Source: Piromyces finnis
Taxonomy: Eukaryota > Neocallimastigomycota > Neocallimastigomycetes > Neocallimastigales > Neocallimastigaceae
Assembly (NCBI GenBank): GCA_002104945.1
Contig: MCFH01000098.1
Location: 1 to 64,000, forward strand
Length of the DNA stretch: 64,000 nt
Reading direction: 5' to 3'
Shown: one piece after another, positions 54,275-64,000 of the stretch
Layout of the letters: each line of letters starts with the position of its first letter
Numbering within the stretch: the stretch's first letter is position 1
Notes under the pieces: model-generated
Told to the model about the DNA's origin: nothing
Database searches by the model: none
What the model saw: the letters and a program-made list of their open reading frames with translations, nothing else
Translations under genes and position numbers: made by a program

Positions 54275-57200
54275 TTAAGTCGAGCCCCTGAGCGACTTAT
54301 ATTTAAGGTATTCCTGGATCAATTGAGGGTCATCGATTTCATCTTCTTTAAGCCATGTACTTTCTGAAGGTAATAAGTTTTTCCAAACCATAAAGTAGTA
54401 CTTAGTTCCATTAATAACTTTTTCACTAACTATCTTAAATGGAATTCTTCCTTCAGCAGAATCGGTAGCAATGTTTGGAATTCTAGAAGTTGATTCATTC
54501 ACTTCAACTTCTCTTTCAACATAAGGTTCTAAGTTCGAAATATGGAAAACGGGATGACATCTTAAACTTTCTGGTAGTTCCAATTTATAAGAAACGGGTC
54601 CTGTTTTTTCAATAATCTTAAATGGTCCAAGTTTCTTATTTGTTAATTTTGGAGGTCCTTTAGGAAGTAAGTCAGGACGCTTTAACCAAACTAAGTCACC
54701 AACCTTTAACTTAGGTCCAATAAGTCTAATACAATCGGCATACTTCTTATATCTTTTCTTGGCTTTTTCTAAGTTCTTCTTTAAAAATTTAATATTATCT
54801 TGCATCTGAGAGGCGTGCCTGTTAGCTCTTCTATTGTCGCTATCAGCAGGAATTTCGGTACTAAATCTTGGATTTTGCCCATAATTTGCAAAGAATGGTG
54901 TTTGATTTATGGATTGCTGAAGTGTATTATTATACGCAAATTCAGCATAAGGCAAAAGGTTCATCCAGTTATCTTTTCTTTTGTTAATATAACATCTAAG
55001 AAATTGTTCTAAAATACTATTTACACGTTCAGTCTGCCCGTCTGTTTGAGGATGATGAGCACTCGAGATATTGTGCTTTATGTTCAACAAAGTGCATAAT
55101 CTTTGCCAAAATTCTGAAGTAAACTGGGTTCCTCGATCCGATATTATTTCATCAGGTAGACCATGTAAACGAAAAACTTCTCTAAAGAAAACATCAGCAG
55201 CAATTTGAGCAGTAGGAATCATTCTAAACGGAATAAAGTGGGCCATCTTCGTTAATCTATCCACAACAACCATTATAACTGTTTTTTCCTTTGACTTTGG
55301 CAAATCAGTTATAAAATCCATAGAAACAGAAGACCACGGTCTTTCAGGAGTTGGTAGCGGCTGTAAAAGTCCATAAGGTCTATGACGATCAACCTTAGCA
55401 GCTCCACAAACTTTACAAGAAGCAATAAACTTAACTATATCTTGAGTCATGTTTATCCAAACAAAGTTTCTTGTAATTAATTCTTTTGTTTTAATAATAC
55501 CAAAATGACCATGAATTGGATTGTCATGATGCATTGAGATTATTATATCTCTCATTTTCTTTGGTACATAAATTAAACTTTTATACAAAAGAATTCCTTC
55601 TTCGCTTAACTTAAAATTCTTCATTAACTTCTTATACTTCTTACTTGCGGTAGATTTTCCTTGTAGAATATTTATTAACTCCTTAATCTCTTCATCTTCT
55701 TTAATTTCTTTAATTAAATCTTCTTTGAGATTCCCTTGAATAGACACAAGACATAAAGTATCTTCGATTTCTTTAACTGTCAAGCAAGAATAGGCTTCTT
55801 CGTCTTCTTTATTACTTTTATCTTCTTCATAATCAGGACGTCTTGAAAAAGCATCAGGTTTTCCACCTTCTTTACCCGGTCTATATTGTATTTTGAAATC
55901 ATAACGGGTCAAAAACAAATTCCAGCGAATTTGTCTTTGCGACAATAGTTCAGGCTTTCTAGGAAAGGTAAGATTTTTATGATCCGTATAGATCATAAAT
56001 TGATGCTTGGCTCCTTCTAAGTAGTGTCTCCATTGTTTCAAAGCTTCAATAACAGCCAAAAGTTCCTTATCATAAATAGGATAATTCTTTTCCGATTTAG
56101 TCAATCCCCTTGAATAATAACAAATTGGATGAAGCTCGTTATTATCCGGTAATCTTTGAGATAATACGGCACCGATTGCGAAATTACTTGCATCTGTCTC
56201 AACCACAAAAGGTAATTCAGGATCAGCATGAATTAAAATTGGTTCCTCGGTAAAGAATTTCTTTAATATACAAAAAGCTTCATTACATTCTTCTGGCCAA
56301 TGAAAATTGACATCTTTCTTAGTTAGATTATGTAACGGTTTAGCAATACTAGCAAAGTTTGGAATAAATCTTCTATAATAATTACATAATCCGATAAATG
56401 ATTGCACTTCTTTAACAGATGTTGGTACAGGCCATTCCATAATAGCTTTAACCTTCTTTGGATCCATAGAGATTCCTTTATCTGAGATAACATGCCCTAA
56501 GAAAGTAGTTTCTGAAGTTTCAAATTCACATTTGCTAAGTTTCGCATAAAGACCATTTTCTTTTAATCTTTGAAGAACTTTCTTTACATGCTTTCGGTGT
56601 TCTTCCAAGTTTTTCGAATAGATAAGAATATCATCAATATAAGAAAAAGCGAATTCATCCAAGTATTCCCCGAGAACATCATTGATAAAATGTTGGAAAG
56701 TTGCAGGAGCGTTTTTTAATCCAAACGGCATGACAAGATATTCAAAGTGACCAAATCTTGTCCTAAATGCAGTTTTATATTCATCACCTTCATTTATTCG
56801 AACTAGATTATAAGCAGACTTGAGATCAAGTTTAGTAAAAACTTTGGCTTCTCTTAATCTATCGAATAATTCAGATATGAGAGGTAGTGGATATGAATCC
56901 CTGATTGTGTTTTCATTGAGTCTTCGGTAATCAACACACAATCTTAAAGTTCCATCCTTTTTCCTAACAAATAGCACAGGTGCTCCAGCAGGTGAAGTAG
57001 ACGGTCTTATAAATCCTTTTTCTAGATTTTCAGAAATATACTCCTTTAACGTATTCCTTTCTTCTTCTGTTAGAGGGTATAAAGGACCATAAAATAAGTT
57101 ATCTTTATCTTTCAATCTTATTTTACAATCGTATATTCGATGTGGAGGTAGTTCATTACACTCAACTTCATCAAATACATTTTCAAATTCCTTATATACA

Positions 57201-58777
57201 TCTGGAATTTCTACAATATTTTCTCTAACATCTTCACCACTATTTTCATCATTTGAAAGAACACTACATACAATATACTTTTGAACATTCTTTTTATTTA
57301 ATTTTAAATTTTTACTACATTTCTTTTTAATACATGAATTTTTATTTTTATCTATAATTTTTCTATTTTCTTTATTCCTAATTTCACTTTCTCTAATTTT
57401 TAAACTATTCTTATAATTGTTAAGTATTTCTTGTACGAGTTCCTTTTCTTTTCTTCTTTCTTCTTCTTTGGCCAATTGCGCTTCTTGATTTCTTCTTTTC
57501 ATGTCTTCTGGAGTAGCACAGCAATTCAAAGAACAGAATTCGGATTTGAATTCAAGAGTTTGATCCTTAAAGCTAATTGTAGGATCGTGTTTTCTTAACC
57601 AATTCTTACCCAGAATGACAGAAATACCAGAAGGAAGATCAGTAAGGTAGAATTGAATGGATTCTTTATGATTCTTGATGTTCATGATTAAAGGAATTGT
57701 TTCATACTTCAAGAATCCATTACCACCTATACCTTCAACAAACTTATCCTTAAACATTCTTTGGAATGGGATCTTGTACTTGTCCACGGCTTTCCAATCC
57801 AAAAAGTCTAAGTCCGAACCAGAATCCACAAGAGCCTTAAGATACACTCCATTATTGACTTGTAATAGAATGTCATAAACATTTAACATTCTTCTTCCAG
57901 CGGTAGTAGCTATAAACGCTTTTGGTCTATTTATAACCTTATCCTTAAGTTGAGGACAATCCTTCTTAATATGTCCAGTCCTTTTGCAGAAGAAACATTT
58001 TCTAGGCTTAGCTGAGGTAGTGGGGCTTTCTTGGTCTACATAATTTCTATATTTTACACCATAAGAGAGGTACCTTGATCCTAAGTCTCTGTTATATCTT
58101 CGGTTCTTCTTTCCGTCGACATCCATAGGATCTTTTCCAAAGACTTTCCATTCTAATTCTACATTGGCAGCAACGACATTAATTAACTCAGTTAACTTCC
58201 TAATTCTTGGGTAAAGGAGCTTAGCTTTTTCCTTGACTGAAGTTGGTAAACCTTCCATAAAGAAATGGATTTTCGCTTCATCGTTAAAAGACGAGTCTCT
58301 AGCCATCTTTTCAAATTCTTCGCAGTAGTCCATGACGTTCTTGAATTGACTTGACTTCAATTTTGCAAGTCGACTGTTGGCTACATCGGCACTGTTACAG
58401 GTTTTATAGCGAGCCTTCATTGCCTCAATAAAATCTTCATAGGAGTTCAACAAGGGGCTTTCTTCTCTTTCCAAGTCGGCAAACCATTCGGCGGCGGTTC
58501 CTTCCAGGTAGCATCCCAAGATATCCAGCTTGTAGGCGTTGGTAGCATCTTCTTCTAAGTTATATTTGAAATATTTCTCCAATCTTGCCAGGAAGTAAAG
58601 AAGTTCACTTCTTTTTCCTGAAAATCTTGGAGGTTTTGGGATGAGTCTTCCCCTGGTGTTAACGCTTTTACCAGTCTCATCCTCAATGTCCATCATGGAA
58701 CTCGCCTCAGAGCCTGCGTCACTGGCTCCAGCTATTCCATCGTCACGGTTGTCTAACATTCTATATCTAGTATTCAT
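54275..58777 (-). CDS. Gag-Pol polyprotein of element D (1500 aa)
   Basis: An uninterrupted frame. I start at ATG 58777; the frame is open for 22 more codons upstream but without an ATG. Gag has the usual capsid core and the knuckle CFFCKRTGHIKKDC (about 261-274). The protease is LVDSGSDLDFLD (triad about 318-320). A long Lys/Glu/Asn-rich linker leads to LPPHRIYDCKIRL and the reverse transcriptase ([11 protein letters not shown]). RNase H reads ETDASNFAIGAVLSQ. Integrase has the HHCC finger (MHHDNPIHGHFG...CKVCG) and core SDRGTQFTSEFW...QTERVN. KLGPFKIIEK and a chromo-like tail (YYFMVWKNLLPSESTWLKED) follow. The stop lies 11 bp from the LTR, so the polypurine tract directly follows it. All catalytic residues are present and LTRs match, so it is probably active. 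Confidence 0.96.
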   Translation of the reverse strand: MNTRYRMLDNRDDGIAGASDAGSEASSMMDIEDETGKSVNTRGRLIPKPPRFSGKRSELLYFLARLEKYFKYNLEEDATNAYKLDILGCYLEGTAAEWFADLEREESPLLNSYEDFIEAMKARYKTCNSADVANSRLAKLKSSQFKNVMDYCEEFEKMARDSSFNDEAKIHFFMEGLPTSVKEKAKLLYPRIRKLTELINVVAANVELEWKVFGKDPMDVDGKKNRRYNRDLGSRYLSYGVKYRNYVDQESPTTSAKPRKCFFCKRTGHIKKDCPQLKDKVINRPKAFIATTAGRRMLNVYDILLQVNNGVYLKALVDSGSDLDFLDWKAVDKYKIPFQRMFKDKFVEGIGGNGFLKYETIPLIMNIKNHKESIQFYLTDLPSGISVILGKNWLRKHDPTISFKDQTLEFKSEFCSLNCCATPEDMKRRNQEAQLAKEEERRKEKELVQEILNNYKNSLKIRESEIRNKENRKIIDKNKNSCIKKKCSKNLKLNKKNVQKYIVCSVLSNDENSGEDVRENIVEIPDVYKEFENVFDEVECNELPPHRIYDCKIRLKDKDNLFYGPLYPLTEEERNTLKEYISENLEKGFIRPSTSPAGAPVLFVRKKDGTLRLCVDYRRLNENTIRDSYPLPLISELFDRLREAKVFTKLDLKSAYNLVRINEGDEYKTAFRTRFGHFEYLVMPFGLKNAPATFQHFINDVLGEYLDEFAFSYIDDILIYSKNLEEHRKHVKKVLQRLKENGLYAKLSKCEFETSETTFLGHVISDKGISMDPKKVKAIMEWPVPTSVKEVQSFIGLCNYYRRFIPNFASIAKPLHNLTKKDVNFHWPEECNEAFCILKKFFTEEPILIHADPELPFVVETDASNFAIGAVLSQRLPDNNELHPICYYSRGLTKSEKNYPIYDKELLAVIEALKQWRHYLEGAKHQFMIYTDHKNLTFPRKPELLSQRQIRWNLFLTRYDFKIQYRPGKEGGKPDAFSRRPDYEEDKSNKEDEEAYSCLTVKEIEDTLCLVSIQGNLKEDLIKEIKEDEEIKELINILQGKSTASKKYKKLMKNFKLSEEGILLYKSLIYVPKKMRDIIISMHHDNPIHGHFGIIKTKELITRNFVWINMTQDIVKFIASCKVCGAAKVDRHRPYGLLQPLPTPERPWSSVSMDFITDLPKSKEKTVIMVVVDRLTKMAHFIPFRMIPTAQIAADVFFREVFRLHGLPDEIISDRGTQFTSEFWQRLCTLLNIKHNISSAHHPQTDGQTERVNSILEQFLRCYINKRKDNWMNLLPYAEFAYNNTLQQSINQTPFFANYGQNPRFSTEIPADSDNRRANRHASQMQDNIKFLKKNLEKAKKRYKKYADCIRLIGPKLKVGDLVWLKRPDLLPKGPPKLTNKKLGPFKIIEKTGPVSYKLELPESLRCHPVFHISNLEPYVEREVEVNESTSRIPNIATDSAEGRIPFKIVSEKVINGTKYYFMVWKNLLPSESTWLKEDEIDDPQLIQEYLKYKSLRGST

Positions 58778-59251
58778 ATTACTACTTAATAAACAACAAA
58801 TAGTCAACCAATATTTAATATCCCAATTATTTATACTATTCAACTTGACTATTCCTAATTATTTTATTCTTATATTCTTATATTAAATAAATAATTTAAC
58901 AACCTTATTATTATACTATACTAACCTTTTTATTATTTACTACTACTAAACTAACAACTAGTTATTAACCAAACTAATATATTTTTATTATTACTATTTA
59001 TTGATTATTAACTATTAAACTATTTTAACAACAAATTATTCTATACCAAATAATTATAAAATACCCCGAAATTAACTAAAATTAATTTCTAACAAAAAAA
59101 AAATTTTTTTTTTTTTTTTTTAATATTAATATTTTTTATATAATCCCCGAATTTAATCTATTATTAAATTCTCACTATAATTAATTATTAATTTTTTTTT
59201 TTTTTTTTTCTATTACTATTCGTATACAAAGGTGAACTTTCTATTCTAATA
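58778..59251 (-). other. 5' leader of element D
   Basis: Very AT-rich untranslated leader with long homopolymers (plus-strand T runs at about 59104-59121 and 59192-59209, which are A-runs in the RNA). No upstream gene is recognised. A-runs in the leader are shared with elements A and E. Confidence 0.7.
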
Positions 59252-59262
59252 AGTTGGAAAAT
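59252..59262 (-). other. PBS of element D, self-priming type
   Basis: The minus strand reads ATTTTCCAACT beside the LTR. It is the exact 11-base reverse complement of the inferred start AGTTGGAAAAT inside the LTR (plus-strand ATTTTCCAACT at 59531-59541). Confidence 0.7.
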
Positions 59263-60097
59263 TGTAAAATATTCTAAAGTTCAGGTTTGTATACAACACT
59301 AAACTAACAATTAAACTAATTATTTTTAATAATAATTTTTATTTATTTATTTATTTATTTTTAAAACTATACTAACTAAACAACCGTTGATTACTTTACC
59401 GTGAAGGATATTTTACCAGAGCCCTCACTAGGTAATCAATTTATATTTATTTAAAACTAAAATTATTAATCTAAACTATAAACTAATTATAAACTAATGT
59501 TAATTTATCTAAACAAAATTAACCTATACGATTTTCCAACTATCGTTTCAATAGTTGAAAAATTTTCTTTATTTATACTTTTTAAATAAATTGAATAAAT
59601 TCTAATATACATGTTTTAATATTATAATTTTACATTGTTTATATTTATACATTTATTAAAAGAAATTATTTGTATTAAATTATTTAAATTCAATTTATTT
59701 ACTAAAGAATTTTCTAAACTTAAAATAAAGTTTTGATTTTTTTACTATATGGTTGATTATATTTCAAACATATATTCAATTTATTTATTTCTAATTTTGA
59801 GGCTTAGTTTATAAAAAAAATTTTTTATTATCTAAATTATTTATTGGTTAAAATTTATTTAATTTAAAATTTTATTCTATCATCAAAAACTTTATCTTAT
59901 CATAAAATTAAATTTACATAAATTTATGTTAATGTATTGTAATACATTATTTTATCGTAACTTTAGATTTCACATAGATTTATGTTAATGTATTGTGATA
60001 TAAATTTTGTAAAGATTTACGGTACATTAATTCAATACATTGTACATTATTTTAAATACGTATTAAATACATTATTCTATTAATACAATATTTTACA
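59263..60097 (-). repeat. 5' LTR of element D, with promoter
   Basis: 835 bp. The minus-strand TATAAATA (plus TATTTATA, 59570-59577) lies 36 bp before the inferred start at 59541. Downstream, in the transcribed part, is a conserved foldable block (plus 59385-59437) with outer pair TTGATTAC/GTAATCAA. Confidence 0.93.
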
Positions 60098-60107
60098 GTA
60101 TCATTGT

Positions 60108-60516
60108 TGTAACGAATCATAGAAATTAGTAACCTGTCTTAGTGGTTAGTAACTAAGACCTTGGTTTGAACTACTCGAGTTCGAAACCTCATTAATATCT
60201 TTTTTTAATTATTAAAATATTTTATAACGAAATTTTACCAAAGAAGATAATTTCTGATTGGCTTAAAAAATTAAGTTGTAAAATTTTTATAAATTTACTT
60301 TTAAAAATTTTTATATAAATACGAGTGAAATTTCTCAAAAAAATTATTTTTAATTCGAGTTTTTATTAACAAAAAAATTTTATAATAAAAATAAAATTAT
60401 TAAACACTAACCTGTTATAATTTTGTTAAGTGTTCAATAATAAAATTTTTATTTGCTTTTATTATTTTCCTTTTTATATATTTGTGTTTTTATTTATTGA
60501 ACATTAGTTCTTTACA
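60108..60516 (+). repeat. 5' LTR of C3
   Basis: 409 bp, TGTAACG...TTTACA. The variant has AAAATTTTTATATAAAT and TTATTTTTAATTCGAG, shared with the 5' LTR of C2 and not with C1. PBS and GAGTTTTTATT are as in C1. Confidence 0.93.
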
Positions 60517-61223
60517 ATAAAAACTCCTAAAATATATAATAACACCTTAGTGTTTAAAAAAGGAAGAATTTTTAATTTATTAAAAAATTAAGTAAGTCAG
60601 TGAAGCTTATTTTAACAATAAGGGTACTGAAAACAAAAGTAAAACCCACAGTTATTATAAGGGGAGCGCCAGGACGCTTAATTTAATAATAAAGAAAAAA
60701 TTCATTTTCTAATAAAACGTTTTCTACTTTTAATAAATAAAATTAAATTTTATTTATTATTTTTTGAAAAATATAATAAAATAACAAAGAAGTTAGGATT
60801 CAATAACTCCCTTAGCGTGGATAGTTGGACACCTATACGTAATACTTTGTTGTTTAGATATTATTAATAATCGGGGAATTAAACCTATTTTTTTCTTTCC
60901 GCTTAATTAAGTAAGTGACAATAAAGAAACTAATACCGTTAATTCCTTTTATTGAAAATTTTCATTTCCAATATTAACAATTGATAATATCTACGTTATC
61001 AACAAAGAGCTACAAGGGACCTAGTATTGAATACTAATAAAATTAAATATTTGATGGTCCAATACTATTTAATTTGACTCTTTGTCTATATTTAAAATAT
61101 TTTAATCAATAAATAATAATAAAGATTTAATTTTTTTTTTTTTTTCTTTCTTAATTTCTTCAAACATAACTTTATCTTATTTACATAATTTTTATTTTCA
61201 AACAATTATATTTTTTAATTCTA
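60517..61223 (+). other. PBS and 5' leader of C3
   Basis: PBS ATAAAAACTC at 60517-60526, then about 0.7 kb like the leader of C1 and C2. The pyrimidine tract before gag is longer (about 61131-61150). Confidence 0.8.
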
Positions 61224-64000
61224 ATGGAAGGACAAATATTTGATAACGCCTCACTAAAAGACGGTTTCGCAGGAGACAGAAAATATCTCAAAGGTTTCTT
61301 AGCCAAAATAGAACTTGTTTTTCTCCTTTATCCCGAAAGATATCAAGATGAAGAGAGCAAGGTTATCTACCTGATTTCTCGCCTTTATGGAAATGCATTA
61401 AATTGGGCCGCTACGCTTATTGACAACCATGATCCATGTCTGACCAACTACCAAGCATTCAAGGAAAGACTAAAGGCATTCTACGGGAACAATGATGCAG
61501 TCTACGTAGCCAATCAAATGCTACGTACTCTCAAGCAACATCGTTTGGGCGGCATCAGAGGATACATCCTTGAATTTAACAAATACTCTGATGAATCTAA
61601 CTGGAATGAAGAGGCTAAGATGGATGCTTTTATCGCTGGGCTCAACCAAGAAGTTGCAATGAAGATATTAGAGATGTTCCCAGGACCAAGAGATTTGTTT
61701 TCCCTCCAAACTATTGCAGCTAGAATAGACTCCAGACTTGCTACCAGGGGATTATTTTTTGACAAAAATTCTAAGGGACCAAGTTCTAATTCCAGCAATG
61801 GCTCCAGAAAGGCTTCCACAAATCTAAAAGAACATCCCAAGAAGAAAAGATCCTTTGGTCCGTTATCCAAGGAAGAAAAAGAAAGAAGAAGTAAGGAAAA
61901 CTTATGTGTCTATTGTGGATCTCCAGGACACCAACTGAAAGATTGTCATAAGAGAAGAAATAAAAACTCAGCATTCGAATCTTTAGTTTCTCTACAAAAT
62001 AATTCTACCAATTCCAAGAAAAAGCAACAAGATAGGGTAACCTCAGATTTTAAATTATCGTTTGAACTAGACACAAAAATTCTTATAGACTCCGTTTCTA
62101 CACTTAATCTAATAGATGTCGACTATTGCAACGATCACAATATTCCCTACCACTATGAAGAAGATTTACCCAACGTATTCGGTATTGGTGGTAGCCAAAA
62201 ACTGTTCGGAGCTACTCCACCTCTTAATCTTCGCTACATGGATCACCTATGCCGTACTGTCTTTTACGTTACTGATCTACCTGTATATCCTTGTATTCTA
62301 GGTCTACGTTGGCTTAAGGAACATAATCCAAGTATTGACTTTGAAAATAATAAATTATCTTTTGGTTCTTCATATTGCTTGGATCATTGTATGACTCTCC
62401 CTTCGAATGTTCCCGAATTCCATCAGGAAACTTCTGTTTTTTCTACTGATTGCAATAACTCTTCTTCCGTTTCTTTGCCTATTTTTATTGACAAATCTAA
62501 ATCTTCTTTTTCAAATTCTAAGTTATCTCATTCTCGTAATCCCAAAGAAAATCATTCTAAATCCGTCTTAATTAACAATGAATCTGTTAACGATCCTTTA
62601 TCACAAGAGACTTGTACTGTCATGGCTTCTAATATATCTCTTTCTAAAGTTGACACTTATTCACCAAAAAACTCTCTTAAAGACTCAAATCCTATTACTA
62701 AACTTCCGAAGGAATTAGAATCATATATGGACGTCTTTAGCGAATCTTCTGCTGATCAATTACCACCTCATCGTCCTTATGATTGCCAAATAAACCTAAT
62801 CGAAAATGCCAAGCTATTTTATGGACCAATCTACCCACTAACAGACGAAGAAACAAGAGTTTTGAAGGATTATATCGATGAAAACCTCAAAAAGGGTTTC
62901 ATTAGGAAATCCAAATCTCCTGCTGGTGCGCCTGTACTTTTCGTCCCTAAAAAGAATGGTGAACTCCGTCTTTGTCAAGATTATAGGGAACTCAACAAAA
63001 TTACCATTAGAGATTCCTATCCTCTACCTCTGATTCAAGATATGCTAGAGCATCTTGGTAAAGCGAAAATCTTCTCAAAATTGGATTTACGATCAGCATA
63101 TAACTTGGTCCGAATCAAAAAGGGTGATGAATATAAAACAGCTTTCACCTGCAAATTCGGCCACTTTGAATACCTGGTAATGCCATTCGGACTGAAAAAC
63201 GCCCCGGCTGTTTTTCAGCATTTTATCAATGATGTTCTGGAAAATATTCTAGGGATTTTTGTTTATTCATATATTGACGATTTAATTATTTTTTCTGAAA
63301 ACCATAAATTCCACATTAAGCACGTTATCGAAGTCCTGGATCGCTTAAGAAATGCTGGTCTTTATGCTAAGCTTGAAAAGTGTGAATTCTTTGTTTCCTC
63401 TATTGATTTCCTTGGTCATCGGATATCCTCTGAAGGTGTACATATGGACCCCAATAAAGTTTCTGCTATTATTAATTGGCCAGTTCCGTCCAGTGTCAAG
63501 GAAGTTCAATCTTTTATTGGCCTAGCCAACTACTATCGTCGGTTTATTCCTAATTTTGCCAAAGTTGCACAACCCCTTCACAGACTACTTCGTAAAAACG
63601 TTAAATTTGATTTTTCCTCTGAAGCTCTTGATGCATTTAATACCATTAAATCATTAATTTCATCTGCTCCCATCCTGTCTCATCCAAATCGTGATCTTCC
63701 CTTTATTGTTGAAACCGACTCTAGCAACTTTGCTATAGGAGCAGTTCTGTCTCAAAAATCTCCTGATGATAAAATGATCCATCCTGTCGCTTTCTATTCA
63801 AGATCTCTTACTTCCGCTGAAAGAAACTATCCTATATACGATAAAGAACTTTTAGCTATTGTTAATGCTCTTGAGACTTGGCGACATTTTCTCAAAGGTG
63901 CTTTAACCCCGTTTACTATTTATTCAGATCATCGAAACTTACTATATCAAAAGAAACCGGAAAAAATGTCACAACGTCTCGTTCGTTGGGCCCTTTTCCT
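61224..64000 (+). CDS. Gag-Pol polyprotein of C3, 5' part, altered protease triad
   Basis: Starts at ATG 61224 and stays in register with C1 to the window end: the YIDD codons lie at the same offset (2052 bases to the first catalytic Asp), and the last base corresponds to C1 position 12165. About 925 residues are visible: Gag with CVYCGSPGHQLKDC, protease, reverse transcriptase and most of RNase H. The protease triad reads D-S-V (GTT at 62094-62096), as in C2. Private changes include KKKRSFGPL for KKKRYFGPL, FGATPPLNL for FGVTPLLNL and HKFHIKH for HKSHIKH. Whether the remaining part is intact cannot be seen. Confidence 0.93.
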   Translation, partial: MEGQIFDNASLKDGFAGDRKYLKGFLAKIELVFLLYPERYQDEESKVIYLISRLYGNALNWAATLIDNHDPCLTNYQAFKERLKAFYGNNDAVYVANQMLRTLKQHRLGGIRGYILEFNKYSDESNWNEEAKMDAFIAGLNQEVAMKILEMFPGPRDLFSLQTIAARIDSRLATRGLFFDKNSKGPSSNSSNGSRKASTNLKEHPKKKRSFGPLSKEEKERRSKENLCVYCGSPGHQLKDCHKRRNKNSAFESLVSLQNNSTNSKKKQQDRVTSDFKLSFELDTKILIDSVSTLNLIDVDYCNDHNIPYHYEEDLPNVFGIGGSQKLFGATPPLNLRYMDHLCRTVFYVTDLPVYPCILGLRWLKEHNPSIDFENNKLSFGSSYCLDHCMTLPSNVPEFHQETSVFSTDCNNSSSVSLPIFIDKSKSSFSNSKLSHSRNPKENHSKSVLINNESVNDPLSQETCTVMASNISLSKVDTYSPKNSLKDSNPITKLPKELESYMDVFSESSADQLPPHRPYDCQINLIENAKLFYGPIYPLTDEETRVLKDYIDENLKKGFIRKSKSPAGAPVLFVPKKNGELRLCQDYRELNKITIRDSYPLPLIQDMLEHLGKAKIFSKLDLRSAYNLVRIKKGDEYKTAFTCKFGHFEYLVMPFGLKNAPAVFQHFINDVLENILGIFVYSYIDDLIIFSENHKFHIKHVIEVLDRLRNAGLYAKLEKCEFFVSSIDFLGHRISSEGVHMDPNKVSAIINWPVPSSVKEVQSFIGLANYYRRFIPNFAKVAQPLHRLLRKNVKFDFSSEALDAFNTIKSLISSAPILSHPNRDLPFIVETDSSNFAIGAVLSQKSPDDKMIHPVAFYSRSLTSAERNYPIYDKELLAIVNALETWRHFLKGALTPFTIYSDHRNLLYQKKPEKMSQRLVRWALF

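Larger units (their letters stand above)
53424..60102 (-). mobile_element. Complete Ty3/gypsy chromovirus D
   Basis: Two 835-bp LTRs (53429-54263 and 59263-60097) look identical. The target duplication GTATC is at 53424-53428 and 60098-60102. The gag-pol frame is intact. It is inserted in copia sequence. It is among the youngest insertions here and probably functional. Confidence 0.96.
60103..64000 (+). mobile_element. Ty3/gypsy chromovirus C3, cut by the window end
   Basis: The 5' LTR (60108-60516, 409 bp) is followed by the same PBS and leader as C1, then gag-pol. The flank ATTGT (60103-60107) would be its target duplication and directly abuts the duplication of D. The right end is outside the window. 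Confidence 0.93.

Overview
The window is a retrotransposon graveyard and nursery from a very AT-rich eukaryotic genome. I found no complete host gene, tRNA, rRNA or CRISPR array. Almost every base that can be assigned belongs to LTR retrotransposons, mostly Ty3/gypsy and mostly with a chromodomain-type C-terminus. One Ty1/copia relic and one poly(A)-tailed retroposon with target duplications are also present. Chromoviruses that self-prime reverse transcription, the extreme AT bias and the many homopolymer runs point to a fungus, perhaps an early-diverging, repeat-rich lineage. The sequence does not fix the species.

Layout, left to right (family letters are mine). 1-854 is an old LTR related to family A. 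About 1230-1853 plus 8072-8262 is one family-D LTR split by the complete element A (1849-8071, + strand). C1 (8273-14413, +) is complete and sits inside the target duplication of a 559-bp poly(A) retroposon (14420-14978). A decayed A-type pol piece (14991-15976) is cut by LTR J1, followed by LTR K0. Element L (about 18320-21641, - strand) is frameshifted. LTR K1 follows, then the degraded J-type element M (22764-30366, -). C2 (30409-36536, +) is open but mosaic. Then come a 110-bp glutamine-rich scrap, half an LTR (H) and element E (36992-43283, -). E is inserted in the LTR of element F, and that insertion seeded a tandem array of LTRs (42678-45063). F is cut at 46815, where it abuts, tail to tail, a truncated + strand element I (46816-49283). 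Solo LTR J4, LTR K2 with a gag stub, and a copia pol relic (51933-53423) follow. The copia relic is interrupted by the complete element D (53424-60102, -), with C3 (60103 to the window end, +) beside it.

How the parts work. Each intact element encodes one Gag-Pol polyprotein: Gag with a CCHC knuckle, aspartic protease, reverse transcriptase, RNase H, integrase with HHCC finger and D,D(35)E core, and a chromo-like tail. A, C1 and D have equal-length LTRs that look identical by eye, perfect 5-bp target duplications and open frames, so they are the best candidates for recent activity.

The strongest unifying observation concerns priming. In A/E, C, D and J/K/M the 10-12 bases just inside the 5' LTR are the reverse complement of a sequence inside the LTR about 35-42 bp downstream of a TATA box. 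The inferred first bases of each transcript would therefore pair with its own primer-binding site. This is the Tf1-type self-priming arrangement, found here in several lineages with unrelated primer sequences. Other points of interest are the LTR array whose junctions carry a target-site fingerprint, a crossover-mosaic element, a shared protease active-site substitution, insertions abutting LTR ends, and covarying hairpins in LTRs.
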